Below, in pieces: positions 1 to 8,873 of a stretch of DNA of 64,000 nt. The position numbers and the translations under genes are program-made. Every line of letters starts with the position of its first letter. Position 1 is the first letter of the stretch. This stretch comes from Mesorhizobium sp. SARCC-RB16n (GTDB lineage Bacteria; Pseudomonadota; Alphaproteobacteria; Rhizobiales; Rhizobiaceae), in assembly GCF_008520305.1 (NCBI RefSeq), contig NZ_ML703290.1, forward strand, positions 18,807 through 82,806. Reading direction: 5' to 3'. The notes under the pieces are model-generated. The model had not been told where the DNA came from. It did no database searches and was given only the letters and a program-made list of their open reading frames with translations.

Positions 1-1
1 C

Positions 2-994
2 AAGAACAACGAGGCCTTTCTCGACCGCATCCTCGTGGTCAAGGTGCCGTATTGCCTGCGGATCACCGAAGAGCGGCAGATCTATGAAAAGCTGCTGCGC
101 GAGAGCGACCTGGCTGCCAGCCCCTGTGCGCCTGAAGTGATGGACATTCTCAGCCGATTCACGGTCTCGACCCGCCTTGCCGAGCACGACAATTCGCCGC
201 TCTACACCAAGATGCGCGCCTATGATGGCGAGAACCTCAAGGAGGTCGATCCCAAGGCGAAGTCGGTTCAGGAATATCGCGATGCCGCCGGCGTCGACGA
301 AGGCATGACCGGCGTAAGCACACGCTTCGCCTTCAAGATCTTGTCCCAGACATTCAACTACGACACCAAGGAGGTGGCTGCCGATCCCGTGCACCTGATG
401 TACATCCTGGAAGAGGCGATCAAGCGCGAGCAGTTTCCGAAGGAGACGGAAGCCGCCTATCTCGACTTCATCAAGTCGGAATTGGCAACGCGCTATGCCG
501 AGTTCATCGGCCACGAGATTCAGAAGGCCTATCTGGAATCATACAGCGAATATGGCCAGAACCTCTTCGACCGCTACATCGCCTATGCCGATGCCTGGAT
601 TGAGGACCAGGACTACAAGGATCCAGACACCGGCCAGATCCTCAACCGCGAGGTATTGGACAAGGAATTGTCGCAGGTCGAGAAACCGGCCGGCATCGCC
701 AATCCCAAGGACTTCCGCAATGAAGTGGTCAAATTCACGCTGCGTGCCCGGGCGCGAAACCACGGCCGCAACCCGTCCTGGACAGGTTATGAGAAACTTC
801 GCGAGGTGATCGAGAAGCGGATGTTCGGCCAAGTCGAAGACCTCTTGCCGGTGATCAGTTTCGGCTCCAAGCAGGACAACGTCACGGAAAAGCGGCACAA
901 TGAATTCGTGCAGCGAATGGTGGAACGCGGCTACACCGAGCGGCAGGTGCGCCGGCTTGTCGACTGGTACATGCGGGTGAACAAGGCGGGTTAA
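2..994 (+). CDS. prkA: PrkA-family serine protein kinase, C-terminal part (5' end outside window)
   Basis: Reading frame 2 is open from the window edge and encodes 330 residues before TAA. Full-length PrkA/YeaG proteins have about 640-650 residues, so roughly the C-terminal half is present. It covers the end of the AAA-like module (VKVPYCLRITEERQIYEKLL) and the PrkA C-terminal kinase domain, including the characteristic NPSWTGYEKLREVIEKRMF stretch. Family knowledge: a cytoplasmic Ser kinase induced by starvation and stress, found with a VWA/DUF444 protein and SpoVR. Both follow here (yeaH after 19 bp, then spoVR), so the three form one operon. Methionine 35 lies inside the domain and is not a start. 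Confidence 0.95.
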   Translation, partial: KNNEAFLDRILVVKVPYCLRITEERQIYEKLLRESDLAASPCAPEVMDILSRFTVSTRLAEHDNSPLYTKMRAYDGENLKEVDPKAKSVQEYRDAAGVDEGMTGVSTRFAFKILSQTFNYDTKEVAADPVHLMYILEEAIKREQFPKETEAAYLDFIKSELATRYAEFIGHEIQKAYLESYSEYGQNLFDRYIAYADAWIEDQDYKDPDTGQILNREVLDKELSQVEKPAGIANPKDFRNEVVKFTLRARARNHGRNPSWTGYEKLREVIEKRMFGQVEDLLPVISFGSKQDNVTEKRHNEFVQRMVERGYTERQVRRLVDWYMRVNKAG

Positions 995-1013
995 GAAAAG
1001 CCCGAATGGTTCC

Positions 1014-2327
1014 ATGCCTATTTTCATCGACCGCCGCCTGAATCCGAAGGACAAGAGCCTGGGCAATCGCCAGCGATTCCTCAGGCGCGCTCGGGAGGAA
1101 CTCAAGCGGAGCATACGCGATCGGATCCGCACCGGCAGGATCGCCGACGTGGATGGCGAGCACGCAGTGCCCATGCCCGACAGAGGCACGGGCGAACCGA
1201 CCTTCAACAACGCCAGGAACAGCGGCAGCCGACAGCACATCCTGCCGGGCAACAGGCATTTCTCCCCTGGAGATCTGATCCCCAAGCCCGGCCAAGGCGG
1301 CGGCGCCGGGGCGTCGTCCCCTGGAAACACCGTGTCTGAAGACGACTTTCGTTTTGTGCTGTCACGCGAAGAGGTGCTCGATCTTTTTTTCGAGGATCTC
1401 GAACTCCCGGATATGGTCAAGCTCAACCTCAAGGAAATCCTTGCCTTCAAGCCGCGCCGGGCTGGCTTCGCCGCTACCGGCTCACCCACCAACATCAACG
1501 TTGGGCGCACGATGCGTAACAGCCACGGTCGCCGCATTGCGCTCAGGCGCCCCAAGCAAGCGGCGGTCGACGCGATCATGCAGGACCTCGCCTCGCTGGA
1601 GACCGCACGGCCCAATGCTCAGACGCGCGAGCGCGTCGCGGCCCTTAAGGAGGAGATCGAGCGGCTGGAGCGCCGGCGCCGGCGGATTGCCTTCGTCGAC
1701 CCGGTCGACATCCGGTTCAACCGCTTCGACCCGTGCCCGGTGCCGAACGCGAAAGCGGTCATGTTCTGCCTGATGGACGTGTCGGGCTCGATGGGCGAGC
1801 GTGAGAAGGACCTGGCCAAGCGCTTCTTCGTGCTGCTGCACCTGTTCCTGAAGCGACGTTATGAGCGCACCGAAATCGTCTTCATCCGCCATACCCACGA
1901 GGCGCAGGAGGTTGACGAGGAGACGTTCTTCAATTGCACGCAAAGCGGCGGTACCGTCGTTTCCACTGCGCTCGAGGAAATGCATCGCATCATCAGGCAG
2001 CGATATCCGGCCAGCGAATGGAACATCTATGCCGCCCAGGCCTCGGACGGAGACAATTCCCTCTCCGATTCCGAGCGCTGCATCGCCCTGCTGAACGGCA
2101 AGCTCATGCGCTTGTGCCAGTATTTCGCCTATGTCGAGATCATCGACGAACGCGAGAGCCACATCTTCGGAGCGACCGAAAACGGGACGTCGCTCTGGCG
2201 AGCCTACAGCGCCATTGAGTCAAACTGGCCGAACTTCCAGATGAGCCGCATAGCCACGGCCGCCGATATCTATCCTGTCTTTCGTCGGCTCTTCGCCAAA
2301 CAGCCCGCGCTCCGCAAGAACGCCTGA
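1014..2327 (+). CDS. yeaH: YeaH/YhbH family protein (DUF444, VWA-like)
   Basis: A 437-residue protein of normal length for DUF444. It begins with the family signature MPIFIDRRLNPKDKSLGNRQ. The N-terminal third is basic and includes a Gly-rich linker (residues about 88-104). The C-terminal half is a von Willebrand A-like fold with the MIDAS motif DVSGSMG (near residue 253) and a second metal-site loop, SGGTVVS. Family knowledge: the partner of the PrkA kinase in a stress-induced operon; its biochemical role is unknown. It sits 19 bp after prkA and 8 bp before spoVR, consistent with cotranscription. The ATG at 1014 has only a weak purine-rich leader, so translation may be coupled to prkA. Confidence 0.95.
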   Translation: MPIFIDRRLNPKDKSLGNRQRFLRRAREELKRSIRDRIRTGRIADVDGEHAVPMPDRGTGEPTFNNARNSGSRQHILPGNRHFSPGDLIPKPGQGGGAGASSPGNTVSEDDFRFVLSREEVLDLFFEDLELPDMVKLNLKEILAFKPRRAGFAATGSPTNINVGRTMRNSHGRRIALRRPKQAAVDAIMQDLASLETARPNAQTRERVAALKEEIERLERRRRRIAFVDPVDIRFNRFDPCPVPNAKAVMFCLMDVSGSMGEREKDLAKRFFVLLHLFLKRRYERTEIVFIRHTHEAQEVDEETFFNCTQSGGTVVSTALEEMHRIIRQRYPASEWNIYAAQASDGDNSLSDSERCIALLNGKLMRLCQYFAYVEIIDERESHIFGATENGTSLWRAYSAIESNWPNFQMSRIATAADIYPVFRRLFAKQPALRKNA

Positions 2328-2335
2328 GGGGAACC

Positions 2336-3880
2336 ATGGCCAGGACAGCCAGCAAACCGGGTTTGCTCTTTTCCGGATCCGACTGGGATTTCCAGAAATT
2401 GTCGCAGGCCTACGAGGCGATCGCGGCACTCGGCATCGAGGAGCTTAAGCTGGACACCTATCCGGTGCAGATGGAAATCATTTCCTCGCAGCAGATGCTC
2501 GACGCCTATTCATCGGTCGGCATGCCGCTGATGTACCGTCATTGGTCGTTCGGCAAGCATTTCCTGTACCAGGACTTTCTCTACCGCAAGGGCGGACGGG
2601 GGCTGGCTTATGAACTCGTCATCAATTCCAATCCCTGCATCGTCTACCTGATGGAGGAAAACACCATGGCCCTGCAGGCCCTGGTGACGGCGCATGCGGC
2701 GCTCGGACACAATCATTTCTTCAAGAACAATCATCTTTTCCGGCAATGGACCGATGCCGGAGGGATCCTGAGCTACATGGAGTTCGCCAAGAGCTATATC
2801 GCCCGGTGCGAGGAGCGGCACGGACTGTCAGCCGTGGAAGGCATTCTCGACTGCGCTCACGCGCTGATGGAGCAAGGCGTATTCAGATACCACAGGCCGC
2901 CAAAGCTGTCGTCGGAGCGGCAGCGTGAAGGGCTGCGCGAACGCCTAGAATACGAAGAACGCTCCTACAACGACTTGTGGCGCACGCTGCCTCCTTCACA
3001 GGACACCAGCAAGACCGAGAACAAGGATGAGGGCTTGGCGGAGCGGAAGAAATCGCTCAACCTGCCCGAGGAGAATCTGCTCTATTTTCTTGAGAAGAAC
3101 AGCCTTGTCCTGGAGCCCTGGCAGCGCGAGATCATCCGCATCGTGCGTGTCGTTGCGCAGTATTTCTATCCGCAGCGGCAAACGCAGGTGATGAATGAAG
3201 GCTGCGCCACCTTCGTGCACTACACCCTCATGAACGCGTTGTTCGACCGCGGCCAGATCAGCGAGGGCGCCATGCTCGAGGTCCTGCGCAACCACTCCAA
3301 TGTGATCTTCCAGCCGGCCTTCGACGACCCCCGGTTCTCCGGTATCAATCCATACGCGCTCGGTCTCGACATGATGCAGGACATACAGCGCATTTCGACC
3401 GAGCCGACGGCGGAGGACCGCGACTGGTTTCCCGACATTGCGGGCCGCGGTGACTGGCGCGATGTGCTCCTGGACGCATGGGCCAATCACCGCGACGAAT
3501 CCTTCGTCCGCCAGCACCTCAGCCCAGCCCTGATACGGAAGTGGCGGATGTTTGTCCTGGCCGATCAGGCCGAAGACGCGCATTACGAGGTTGCCTCGAT
3601 CCATAATGAGCGCGGCTACCAAAAGATACGTGCCGCGCTGGCCCACAGCTACGATGTGGGGGCGAGCCTGCCGGATATCCAGGTGGTGGATGTCGACCTG
3701 CTCGGTAACCGGCATTTGCGGCTACAGCACAAGGTGAAGGAGGGCGTACTGCTCGACAGTGGCAGCCGCGACGCGACCCTGCGCCATATCCGAAGCCTCT
3801 GGGGTTATGAGGTCAGCCTGGCCGCGGTCGACGCCGAAACCGGTACGACGCTCAACGAGCGCTCGAGCAATGACTGTTGA
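2336..3880 (+). CDS. spoVR: SpoVR family protein (YcgB-like)
   Basis: A 514-residue soluble protein with the full length of the YcgB/SpoVR family. Visible family features are the N-terminal PVQMEIISSQQMLDAYSSVG region, YRHWSFGKHF, the repeated ELVINSNPCIVYLMEENTM segment, and the central EGCATFVHYTLMNALFDRG. The name comes from Bacillus, where the protein affects spore cortex formation. In proteobacteria it accompanies PrkA and YeaH and its function is unsettled. The start ATG at 2336 has a strong Shine-Dalgarno (GAGGGGAACC) 8 bp after the yeaH stop. It closes the three-gene operon; the next gene is convergent. Confidence 0.95.
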   Translation: MARTASKPGLLFSGSDWDFQKLSQAYEAIAALGIEELKLDTYPVQMEIISSQQMLDAYSSVGMPLMYRHWSFGKHFLYQDFLYRKGGRGLAYELVINSNPCIVYLMEENTMALQALVTAHAALGHNHFFKNNHLFRQWTDAGGILSYMEFAKSYIARCEERHGLSAVEGILDCAHALMEQGVFRYHRPPKLSSERQREGLRERLEYEERSYNDLWRTLPPSQDTSKTENKDEGLAERKKSLNLPEENLLYFLEKNSLVLEPWQREIIRIVRVVAQYFYPQRQTQVMNEGCATFVHYTLMNALFDRGQISEGAMLEVLRNHSNVIFQPAFDDPRFSGINPYALGLDMMQDIQRISTEPTAEDRDWFPDIAGRGDWRDVLLDAWANHRDESFVRQHLSPALIRKWRMFVLADQAEDAHYEVASIHNERGYQKIRAALAHSYDVGASLPDIQVVDVDLLGNRHLRLQHKVKEGVLLDSGSRDATLRHIRSLWGYEVSLAAVDAETGTTLNERSSNDC

Positions 3881-3954
3881 GTTTCGGCCTTGGGCCGCAC
3901 CGGAGGCGATCGCGCGGAACGAGTGGAACACGCTCCGCGGACATGCTGGTGCGC

Positions 3955-4758
3955 TCAGCCGACCGTCGATCTCAGGAACGCCAGCGCCGCGATGGTCAGC
4001 GCGTCGCCCTCCTCGCCGAAATCGCGGTTGATCGACAGGTGCGTATAGGCGCTGCCGTCGAACAGCGTCACATCAGTGCCGCTGGCGCGCAGGCGCTCGG
4101 CAAAGGCCGTGGACTGCTCGCCGCGACCCTCGGCGCGCGAATAGGCGATGAAGGTCGGCGGATGCTTGCGGCCGTCCACATAGCTCGCCGGCGAAAGTGC
4201 CGCCCATTGCGAAGGATCGGAAAACACGCGCGCATAAGCCCGCACCATGCCGCCATTTTTGGCGAGCGCGGCGAGATCATAGGCTCGGGTATCGTCGAGA
4301 AGCAGCCCGGCGACGCCGGGTAATCCGCCGCGCATGCCCGTCAACGCAATCAGATGGCAGCCGGCCGAATGGCCCATGCCGACGATACGGTTGGGGTCGC
4401 CACCATGTCGGGCGATGTTGGCCCTGATATAGGCATAGGCCTTTTCGACGTCGCCCGCCTGTGTGGCGACATCAGCCTGCGGCAGCATGCGGTAATCGAT
4501 GGAAACGAAGCAGAAGCCGTTGGCCAGCAGGAAGGCCGGCTTGGCGTTGACCTGGCTGCGTTTGCCGAACCGCCAGGCGCCGCCATGGACGAAGAACCCG
4601 ACCGGGAGGTTTCTCGCGCCATCGGGCGCGTAGATGTCGAGCTTGGCCGGCCCATAGTCGAAGGTTTCGGGCGACGGCTTGTCTCGCGCCGCCAGCGTGC
4701 CGGCAGGCAACAAGGCAGCCATCGAGGCCAGGAGCAAGGTTCGCCGATCGATCGTCAT
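3955..4758 (-). CDS. exported alpha/beta hydrolase (esterase-like)
   Basis: A 267-residue alpha/beta hydrolase of the HSL/BD-FAE or kynurenine-formamidase-like type. It has an oxyanion-hole motif HGGAW, the nucleophile elbow GHSAGCH, and a late His in YTHLSINRDFG. The N-terminus MTIDRRTLLLASMAALLPAG looks like a Tat signal peptide (twin Arg followed by a hydrophobic stretch and an Ala-rich cleavage region), so the enzyme is probably periplasmic. I chose the ATG at 4758 because it places the twin Arg correctly; an in-frame ATG at 4773 adds five residues. The substrate cannot be read from the sequence. It is convergent with spoVR and separate from the downstream corC-aroB-aroK group. Confidence 0.85.
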   Translation of the reverse strand: MTIDRRTLLLASMAALLPAGTLAARDKPSPETFDYGPAKLDIYAPDGARNLPVGFFVHGGAWRFGKRSQVNAKPAFLLANGFCFVSIDYRMLPQADVATQAGDVEKAYAYIRANIARHGGDPNRIVGMGHSAGCHLIALTGMRGGLPGVAGLLLDDTRAYDLAALAKNGGMVRAYARVFSDPSQWAALSPASYVDGRKHPPTFIAYSRAEGRGEQSTAFAERLRASGTDVTLFDGSAYTHLSINRDFGEEGDALTIAALAFLRSTVG

Positions 4759-4818
4759 CGGCGGAGAATGCATCCCGGCGGACGAGAGTTCCAGTGAAGG
4801 ATTGGTAAGGCGACGACT

Positions 4819-5709
4819 TTAGCTGCCACCGGCCGGCCGGATCCTGACCCTGGCAATCCGGTTCTTGTCGCGTTTCATGACGACGAAGCGCTTGCCATGG
4901 AACGTAAAAGCCTGCTTCTCCTCGGGGATCGATTGCGCCTCGTGGATGACGAGGCCGGCGATGGTGGTCGCCTCTTCGTCCGGCAGGTTCCAGTCGAGTG
5001 CCCGGTTGAGGTCGCGGATCGGCACCGTGCCTTCGACCACGACGGAACCATCCGCCTCCTGCTTGACACCCTGGATGTCGACATCGTGCTCGTCGGCGAT
5101 CTCGCCGACGATCTCCTCGATGATGTCCTCCAGCGTCACCAGCCCCTCGACCTCGCCATATTCGTCGACGACGACGGCGAAATGCGCCTTGCGGCGCAGG
5201 AAGGCATTGAGCTGTTCCTGCAAGGTCGTGGTGTCGGGCACGAACCAGGGTTTCGACGCGATCTTCATCACGTCGATTTGCGAAAAATCGTTGCCGACTT
5301 CGTTCAGCGCGCGCAGCAGATCCTTGGCGTGCAGCACGCCGACGATATTGTCGAGCGAGCCTTTCCAGAGCGGCATGCGGGTGTGCGGGCTCTGCAGGAT
5401 TTCGCGCACCACCGCTTCCGGCGCATTGTCGGCGTTGACCGAGCGCATGTTGGTGCGGTGGACCATGACGTCGGAGACTTCGAGTTCTTCGAGGTCGAAC
5501 AGGCCGCCGATGCGGTCGCGGTCTTCGCGCACCACCTGGCCATCGCGGCGGAAATCGTCGACCGCGCCGCGCAATTCGTCCTGGCTCGATCGCTGCGGTT
5601 CGATGCGCGACAGTTCATAGCCGAACATGGCAAGCAGGCGTGTCCGCACGGCAACGACCAGCACGACGATGATGGCAAGGACGGAGACGACGATCCAGCC
5701 GGTGTCCAT
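4819..5709 (-). CDS. CorC/HlyC-type CBS-pair protein lacking most of the DUF21 membrane domain
   Basis: A 296-residue protein with two CBS domains (ELEVSDVMVHRTNMRSVNAD onward and the segment ending VVVDEYGEVEGLVTLEDI), followed by a CorC_HlyC C-terminal domain. Related rhizobial proteins have, as I recall them, about 430 residues, with a DUF21 membrane domain of three or four helices in front. Here a single N-terminal helix (MDTGWIVVSVLAIIVVLV) joins directly to the linker before the CBS pair (RLLAMFGYELSR), so about 130 residues seem to be missing in frame. Family role: Mg2+/Co2+ handling at the inner membrane. ATG 5709 lies 1 bp after the aroB stop, indicating coupling. Transport ability is doubtful if the truncation is real. 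Confidence 0.85.
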   Translation of the reverse strand: MDTGWIVVSVLAIIVVLVVAVRTRLLAMFGYELSRIEPQRSSQDELRGAVDDFRRDGQVVREDRDRIGGLFDLEELEVSDVMVHRTNMRSVNADNAPEAVVREILQSPHTRMPLWKGSLDNIVGVLHAKDLLRALNEVGNDFSQIDVMKIASKPWFVPDTTTLQEQLNAFLRRKAHFAVVVDEYGEVEGLVTLEDIIEEIVGEIADEHDVDIQGVKQEADGSVVVEGTVPIRDLNRALDWNLPDEEATTIAGLVIHEAQSIPEEKQAFTFHGKRFVVMKRDKNRIARVRIRPAGGS

Positions 5710-5710
5710 C

Positions 5711-6847
5711 TCAGCCGGCTTTCCGGCTGGCTGGATGGTTTTCCCTGAGGAACGACAGCACTTCCGAGGCCGGTACATCCTTGGCGATGAAGGCCTGGCC
5801 GATGCCGCGCGTCAGGATGAAGGTCAGCGCGCCGCGCGAGACCTTCTTGTCTTGCGTGATGAATGAAAGCAGGGCTTCGGCATCCGGCAGTTCGCCCGGA
5901 ATATCGGCCATCCGCCACGGCAGGCCGACGGCACGCAGATGCGCCTCGACGCGGGCTGCGTCGTCTGGGCTGGCGAGATTGAGCCGCGACGAGAACCGGT
6001 GCGCCAGCGCCATGCCGATGGCGACCCCTTCGCCATGGACGAGGCGAGCGCCGTCATACTGCGTAGCGGCTTCCAGTGCATGGCCGAATGTGTGCCCGAG
6101 ATTGAGCAAGGCGCGGTCACCGGTCTCGAACTCGTCGCGGGCAACCACATCGGCCTTGGCGCGGCAGGCCTCGGCAATGGCCTCGACCCGCTCCGGCCCG
6201 CCGGCGAACACCTTCTCCCAGTTCGCTTCCAGCCAGGCGAAGAATTCCGGCCGGTCGATCAGCCCGTATTTGGCAAGTTCGGCATAGCCGGCGCGGAATT
6301 CGCGGATCGGCAGCGTGTCGAGCACTTCGGCATCGGCCAGCACCAGCTTGGGCTGGAGGAAGACACCGACAAGGTTCTTGCCGCGCGGACTGTTGATGCC
6401 GGTCTTGCCGCCGACCGAGGAATCGACCTGTGCCAGCAGCGAGGTCGGAACCTGCACGAAATTCATGCCACGCCGCACGATACCGGCGGCAAAGCCGGTG
6501 AGATCGCCGATGACGCCGCCGCCAAGCGCGATGACGACGTCGCCCCGCTCCAGCCTGGCTGCCAGAACCCCATCGACCACCGCTTCGAGATGGGCAAAGT
6601 TCTTGGTCTTCTCGCCGGGCGGCATTGTGATCACGGTGTGCTGGATGCCACCCTTCTCGAGCCCGGCCTTCAGCGTATCGAGATGCGCGGCGGCGACATT
6701 TTCGTCGGTCACGACAGCGGCGCGCGTGCCGGGCAGCCGGCGCGAAATTTCCGTGCCGGCGCGCGACAAAAGGCCGGAACCGATCAATATGTCATAGGCC
6801 CGGTCGCCCAAACCGACTTCGACGGTGACAGGTTGATCCGTGCTCAT
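5711..6847 (-). CDS. aroB: 3-dehydroquinate synthase
   Basis: A 378-residue enzyme of the second shikimate step (DAHP to 3-dehydroquinate, NAD- and metal-dependent, cytoplasmic). Diagnostic segments are the NAD-binding [19 protein letters not shown], the substrate loop [20 protein letters not shown], and the metal-binding HTFGHALE. The open frame extends 84 codons further upstream, but that stretch overlaps aroK and is not AroB-like. The ATG at 6847 begins [20 protein letters not shown] and overlaps the aroK stop as ATGA. The order aroK-aroB-corC is typical of rhizobia and points to one operon. Confidence 0.97.
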   Translation of the reverse strand: MSTDQPVTVEVGLGDRAYDILIGSGLLSRAGTEISRRLPGTRAAVVTDENVAAAHLDTLKAGLEKGGIQHTVITMPPGEKTKNFAHLEAVVDGVLAARLERGDVVIALGGGVIGDLTGFAAGIVRRGMNFVQVPTSLLAQVDSSVGGKTGINSPRGKNLVGVFLQPKLVLADAEVLDTLPIREFRAGYAELAKYGLIDRPEFFAWLEANWEKVFAGGPERVEAIAEACRAKADVVARDEFETGDRALLNLGHTFGHALEAATQYDGARLVHGEGVAIGMALAHRFSSRLNLASPDDAARVEAHLRAVGLPWRMADIPGELPDAEALLSFITQDKKVSRGALTFILTRGIGQAFIAKDVPASEVLSFLRENHPASRKAG

Positions 6848-7455
6848 GATTCGACCCCGCCCGTCGCGGCTATCGCATCGATGCCGAAATGCCGGCACAG
6901 CGCCTCGAGCACCTCGGCGGCAATGACTTCCTTGCGATCGTCGCGGGTCGGCACGGTGATATCTGATGTGGCATAGACCGGATAGCGCTCCCCCATCAGC
7001 CGCTCCAGCACGGCGCGCGGGTCGGCGCTTTTCAAAAGCGGCCGGTTCTGCTTCTTGGAAACGCGGTCCATCAGAAGGTCGAGCTCGGCCTTCAGCCACA
7101 CCGAGACGCCGTGCGCGGCGATGGCCTCGCGCGTCTGCGCGTTCATGAAGGCACCGCCGCCGGTCGACAGAACCTGCGGGCCGTTTTCAAGCACGCGCAG
7201 GATGACACGCTGCTCCAGGGCCCGGAACTCGGTCTCGCCATAGCGCTCGAACAGCTCTGGAACGGTCATCCGCGACACGCTCTCGATCTCCTGGTCGCTG
7301 TCGATGAAGGGCAGCGAAAGCATCGTCGCCACCTTGCGACCGATCGCGGTCTTGCCGGCACCCATCAGCCCGACGAAGACAATGGACCGGCCGCCCAGCG
7401 CGCCAAGCAGCGCGGCATGGGTCTCGCCTGGAGGATTTGCCTGTAGCGCGTTCAT
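6844..7455 (-). CDS. aroK: shikimate kinase
   Basis: A 203-residue shikimate kinase (shikimate plus ATP to shikimate-3-phosphate). It has the Walker A loop [11 protein letters not shown], the shikimate-binding DSDQEIE, Arg in FRALE, the GGG motif STGGGAFM, and the lid region with Arg in KKQNRPLL. The stop overlaps the aroB ATG by four bases. The start is uncertain: ATG 7455 ([11 protein letters not shown]) gives the usual rhizobial N-terminus, while an in-frame ATG at 7494 adds 13 basic residues. A TTGACG hexamer on the minus strand at about 7510 could belong to a promoter, but no convincing -10 box is visible. Confidence 0.95.
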   Translation of the reverse strand: MNALQANPPGETHAALLGALGGRSIVFVGLMGAGKTAIGRKVATMLSLPFIDSDQEIESVSRMTVPELFERYGETEFRALEQRVILRVLENGPQVLSTGGGAFMNAQTREAIAAHGVSVWLKAELDLLMDRVSKKQNRPLLKSADPRAVLERLMGERYPVYATSDITVPTRDDRKEVIAAEVLEALCRHFGIDAIAATGGVES

Positions 7456-7667
7456 CAGCTGTTTCTTGGGCCCTCTTTGCCGGCGTATCGACATGAAAAG
7501 CCGGTTTGCGTCAAGCGTGCCGAGTGCCTTGGGCTCGATATGGACTGAGGGAGGCTTGCATCGGAAGTTGCTAACAGCCCCCCGCTTCTTCCTTGAATTG
7601 GCCGGATTGGCGTCCCATAAGGGCACAGGGTTTGGAAACGCAGAACAAGAAGACGGGCGAGAACTGA

Positions 7668-7820
7668 ATGCCGACACTGTTTCGCTTTGTCGTGACCCTC
7701 GCGATTCTGGCCGGCATTGCCTATGGTACGATGTTCGCGCTGGTGATGTTCGTCGAGCCGAAGAAAGCGGAAATGAGCGTTCGTATTCCGCCGGAAAAGC
7801 TCAATCCCAAGAAAAACTGA
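7668..7820 (+). CDS. small conserved membrane protein upstream of xerD
   Basis: A 50-residue [23 protein letters not shown] and so on, ending in a Lys-rich tail ([10 protein letters not shown]). One hydrophobic helix (residues about 6-29) is followed by a charged C-terminus, so a single-pass inner-membrane protein is likely. The leader contains GGGCGAGAACTGA about 5-10 bp before the ATG. It lies between the divergent aroK and xerD, with 37 bp to the xerD start. From memory, a similar small ORF precedes xerD in other Rhizobiales; I could not check this. The function is unknown. Confidence 0.75.
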   Translation: MPTLFRFVVTLAILAGIAYGTMFALVMFVEPKKAEMSVRIPPEKLNPKKN

Positions 7821-7857
7821 ACCACAACAAAACCTGACTCGCAACCGCCTCAAGGAA

Positions 7858-8775
7858 ATGAACAGCGCCGCCCGCATCGAGGCCTTCCTGGAAATGATGA
7901 GCGCCGAGCGGGGAGCGGCCGAGAACACGCTTTCCTCCTATCGCCGTGATCTGGAGGATGCTTCCGACGGGATCGATGGCGGACTTGCCCGCGCCGGCGC
8001 AGCCGACATCAGGGCTTATCTCGACGACATCGCCGCGCGCGGCTTCGCGCCGACCTCGCAAGCGCGCAAACTGTCGGCGATCCGCCAGTTCTTCAAGTTC
8101 CTCTATGCCGAGGGCCTGCGCGGCGACGACCCGACCGGCACGCTTGACAGCCCAAAAAAAGGCCGGCCGCTGCCCAAGACGATGAGCGAGGCCGAAACCG
8201 GCCGGCTGATCGACCGCGCCGCGCACGAAGCCGGCGATGCCGGGCTCGGCCACGCCGACAGGCTGGCGGCGCTGCGCCTGCATGCGCTGGTCGAAGTGCT
8301 CTACGCCACGGGTCTGCGCGTTTCCGAGCTGGTCGGCCTGCCGGTAACGGTGGCGCAGCGCGACGACCGTTTCTTCATGGTGCGCGGCAAGGGCGACAAG
8401 GAACGTATGGTGCCGCTATCGGCCAAGGCGCGCACGGCGATGCGCAGCTGGCTTGACGCCCGAGCCAAGGTGCCTGCCTTCGCCGACAGCCCGTTCCTGT
8501 TTCCGGCGGCATCCGACAGCGGCTATCTCTCGCGCCAGGTCTTTGCGCGTGACCTGAAAGGCTTGGCGGCGCGCGCCGGCATTGCCTCGACGAAAATATC
8601 GCCGCACGTGCTGCGTCATGCTTTCGCCAGCCACCTCCTGCAGAACGGCGCCGATCTCAGGGCCGTGCAGCAACTGCTCGGTCATGCCGACATATCGACG
8701 ACGCAGATTTACACCCACGTGCTGGAGGAGCGGCTGGTGCGGCTGGTCAACGATCATCATCCGCTTGCCGACTAG
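7858..8775 (+). CDS. xerD: site-specific tyrosine recombinase XerD
   Basis: A 305-residue tyrosine recombinase of normal XerD length. The N-terminal SAM-like DNA-binding domain (residues 5-90) is followed by the catalytic domain. The catalytic set is visible: Arg154 (TGLRVSEL), Lys178 (GKGDKER), His250 and Arg253 ([12 protein letters not shown]), His276 (LLGHADIS) and nucleophile Tyr285 (TQIYTHV). Its role is resolution of chromosome dimers at dif together with XerC and FtsK. The context (next to aroK and accA, no attachment-site repeats) supports the housekeeping XerD rather than an island integrase. Confidence 0.95.
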   Translation: MNSAARIEAFLEMMSAERGAAENTLSSYRRDLEDASDGIDGGLARAGAADIRAYLDDIAARGFAPTSQARKLSAIRQFFKFLYAEGLRGDDPTGTLDSPKKGRPLPKTMSEAETGRLIDRAAHEAGDAGLGHADRLAALRLHALVEVLYATGLRVSELVGLPVTVAQRDDRFFMVRGKGDKERMVPLSAKARTAMRSWLDARAKVPAFADSPFLFPAASDSGYLSRQVFARDLKGLAARAGIASTKISPHVLRHAFASHLLQNGADLRAVQQLLGHADISTTQIYTHVLEERLVRLVNDHHPLAD

Positions 8776-8776
8776 G

Positions 8777-8796
8777 CCTCATATCGCTATGTGAGG
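8777..8796 (+). terminator. possible hairpin after xerD
   Basis: Two bases after the xerD stop a short inverted repeat (CCTCATA with TATGTGAGG, one G:U and a 6-nt loop) can fold. There is no T-run, so a terminator role is only possible. It might instead lie in the accA leader. Confidence 0.3.
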
Positions 8797-8873
8797 ACGA
8801 CATTTCACCGCCCGGAGCCTTGGTTTCAACGGTTCCGCAGTCATTGCCTTCCGACGCATCGGTCCGCCCAAGC

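Noticed and set aside
7858-8775. Integrase of a mobile island
   Set aside because: Sequence, length and context fit the housekeeping XerD, and no attachment repeats were found.
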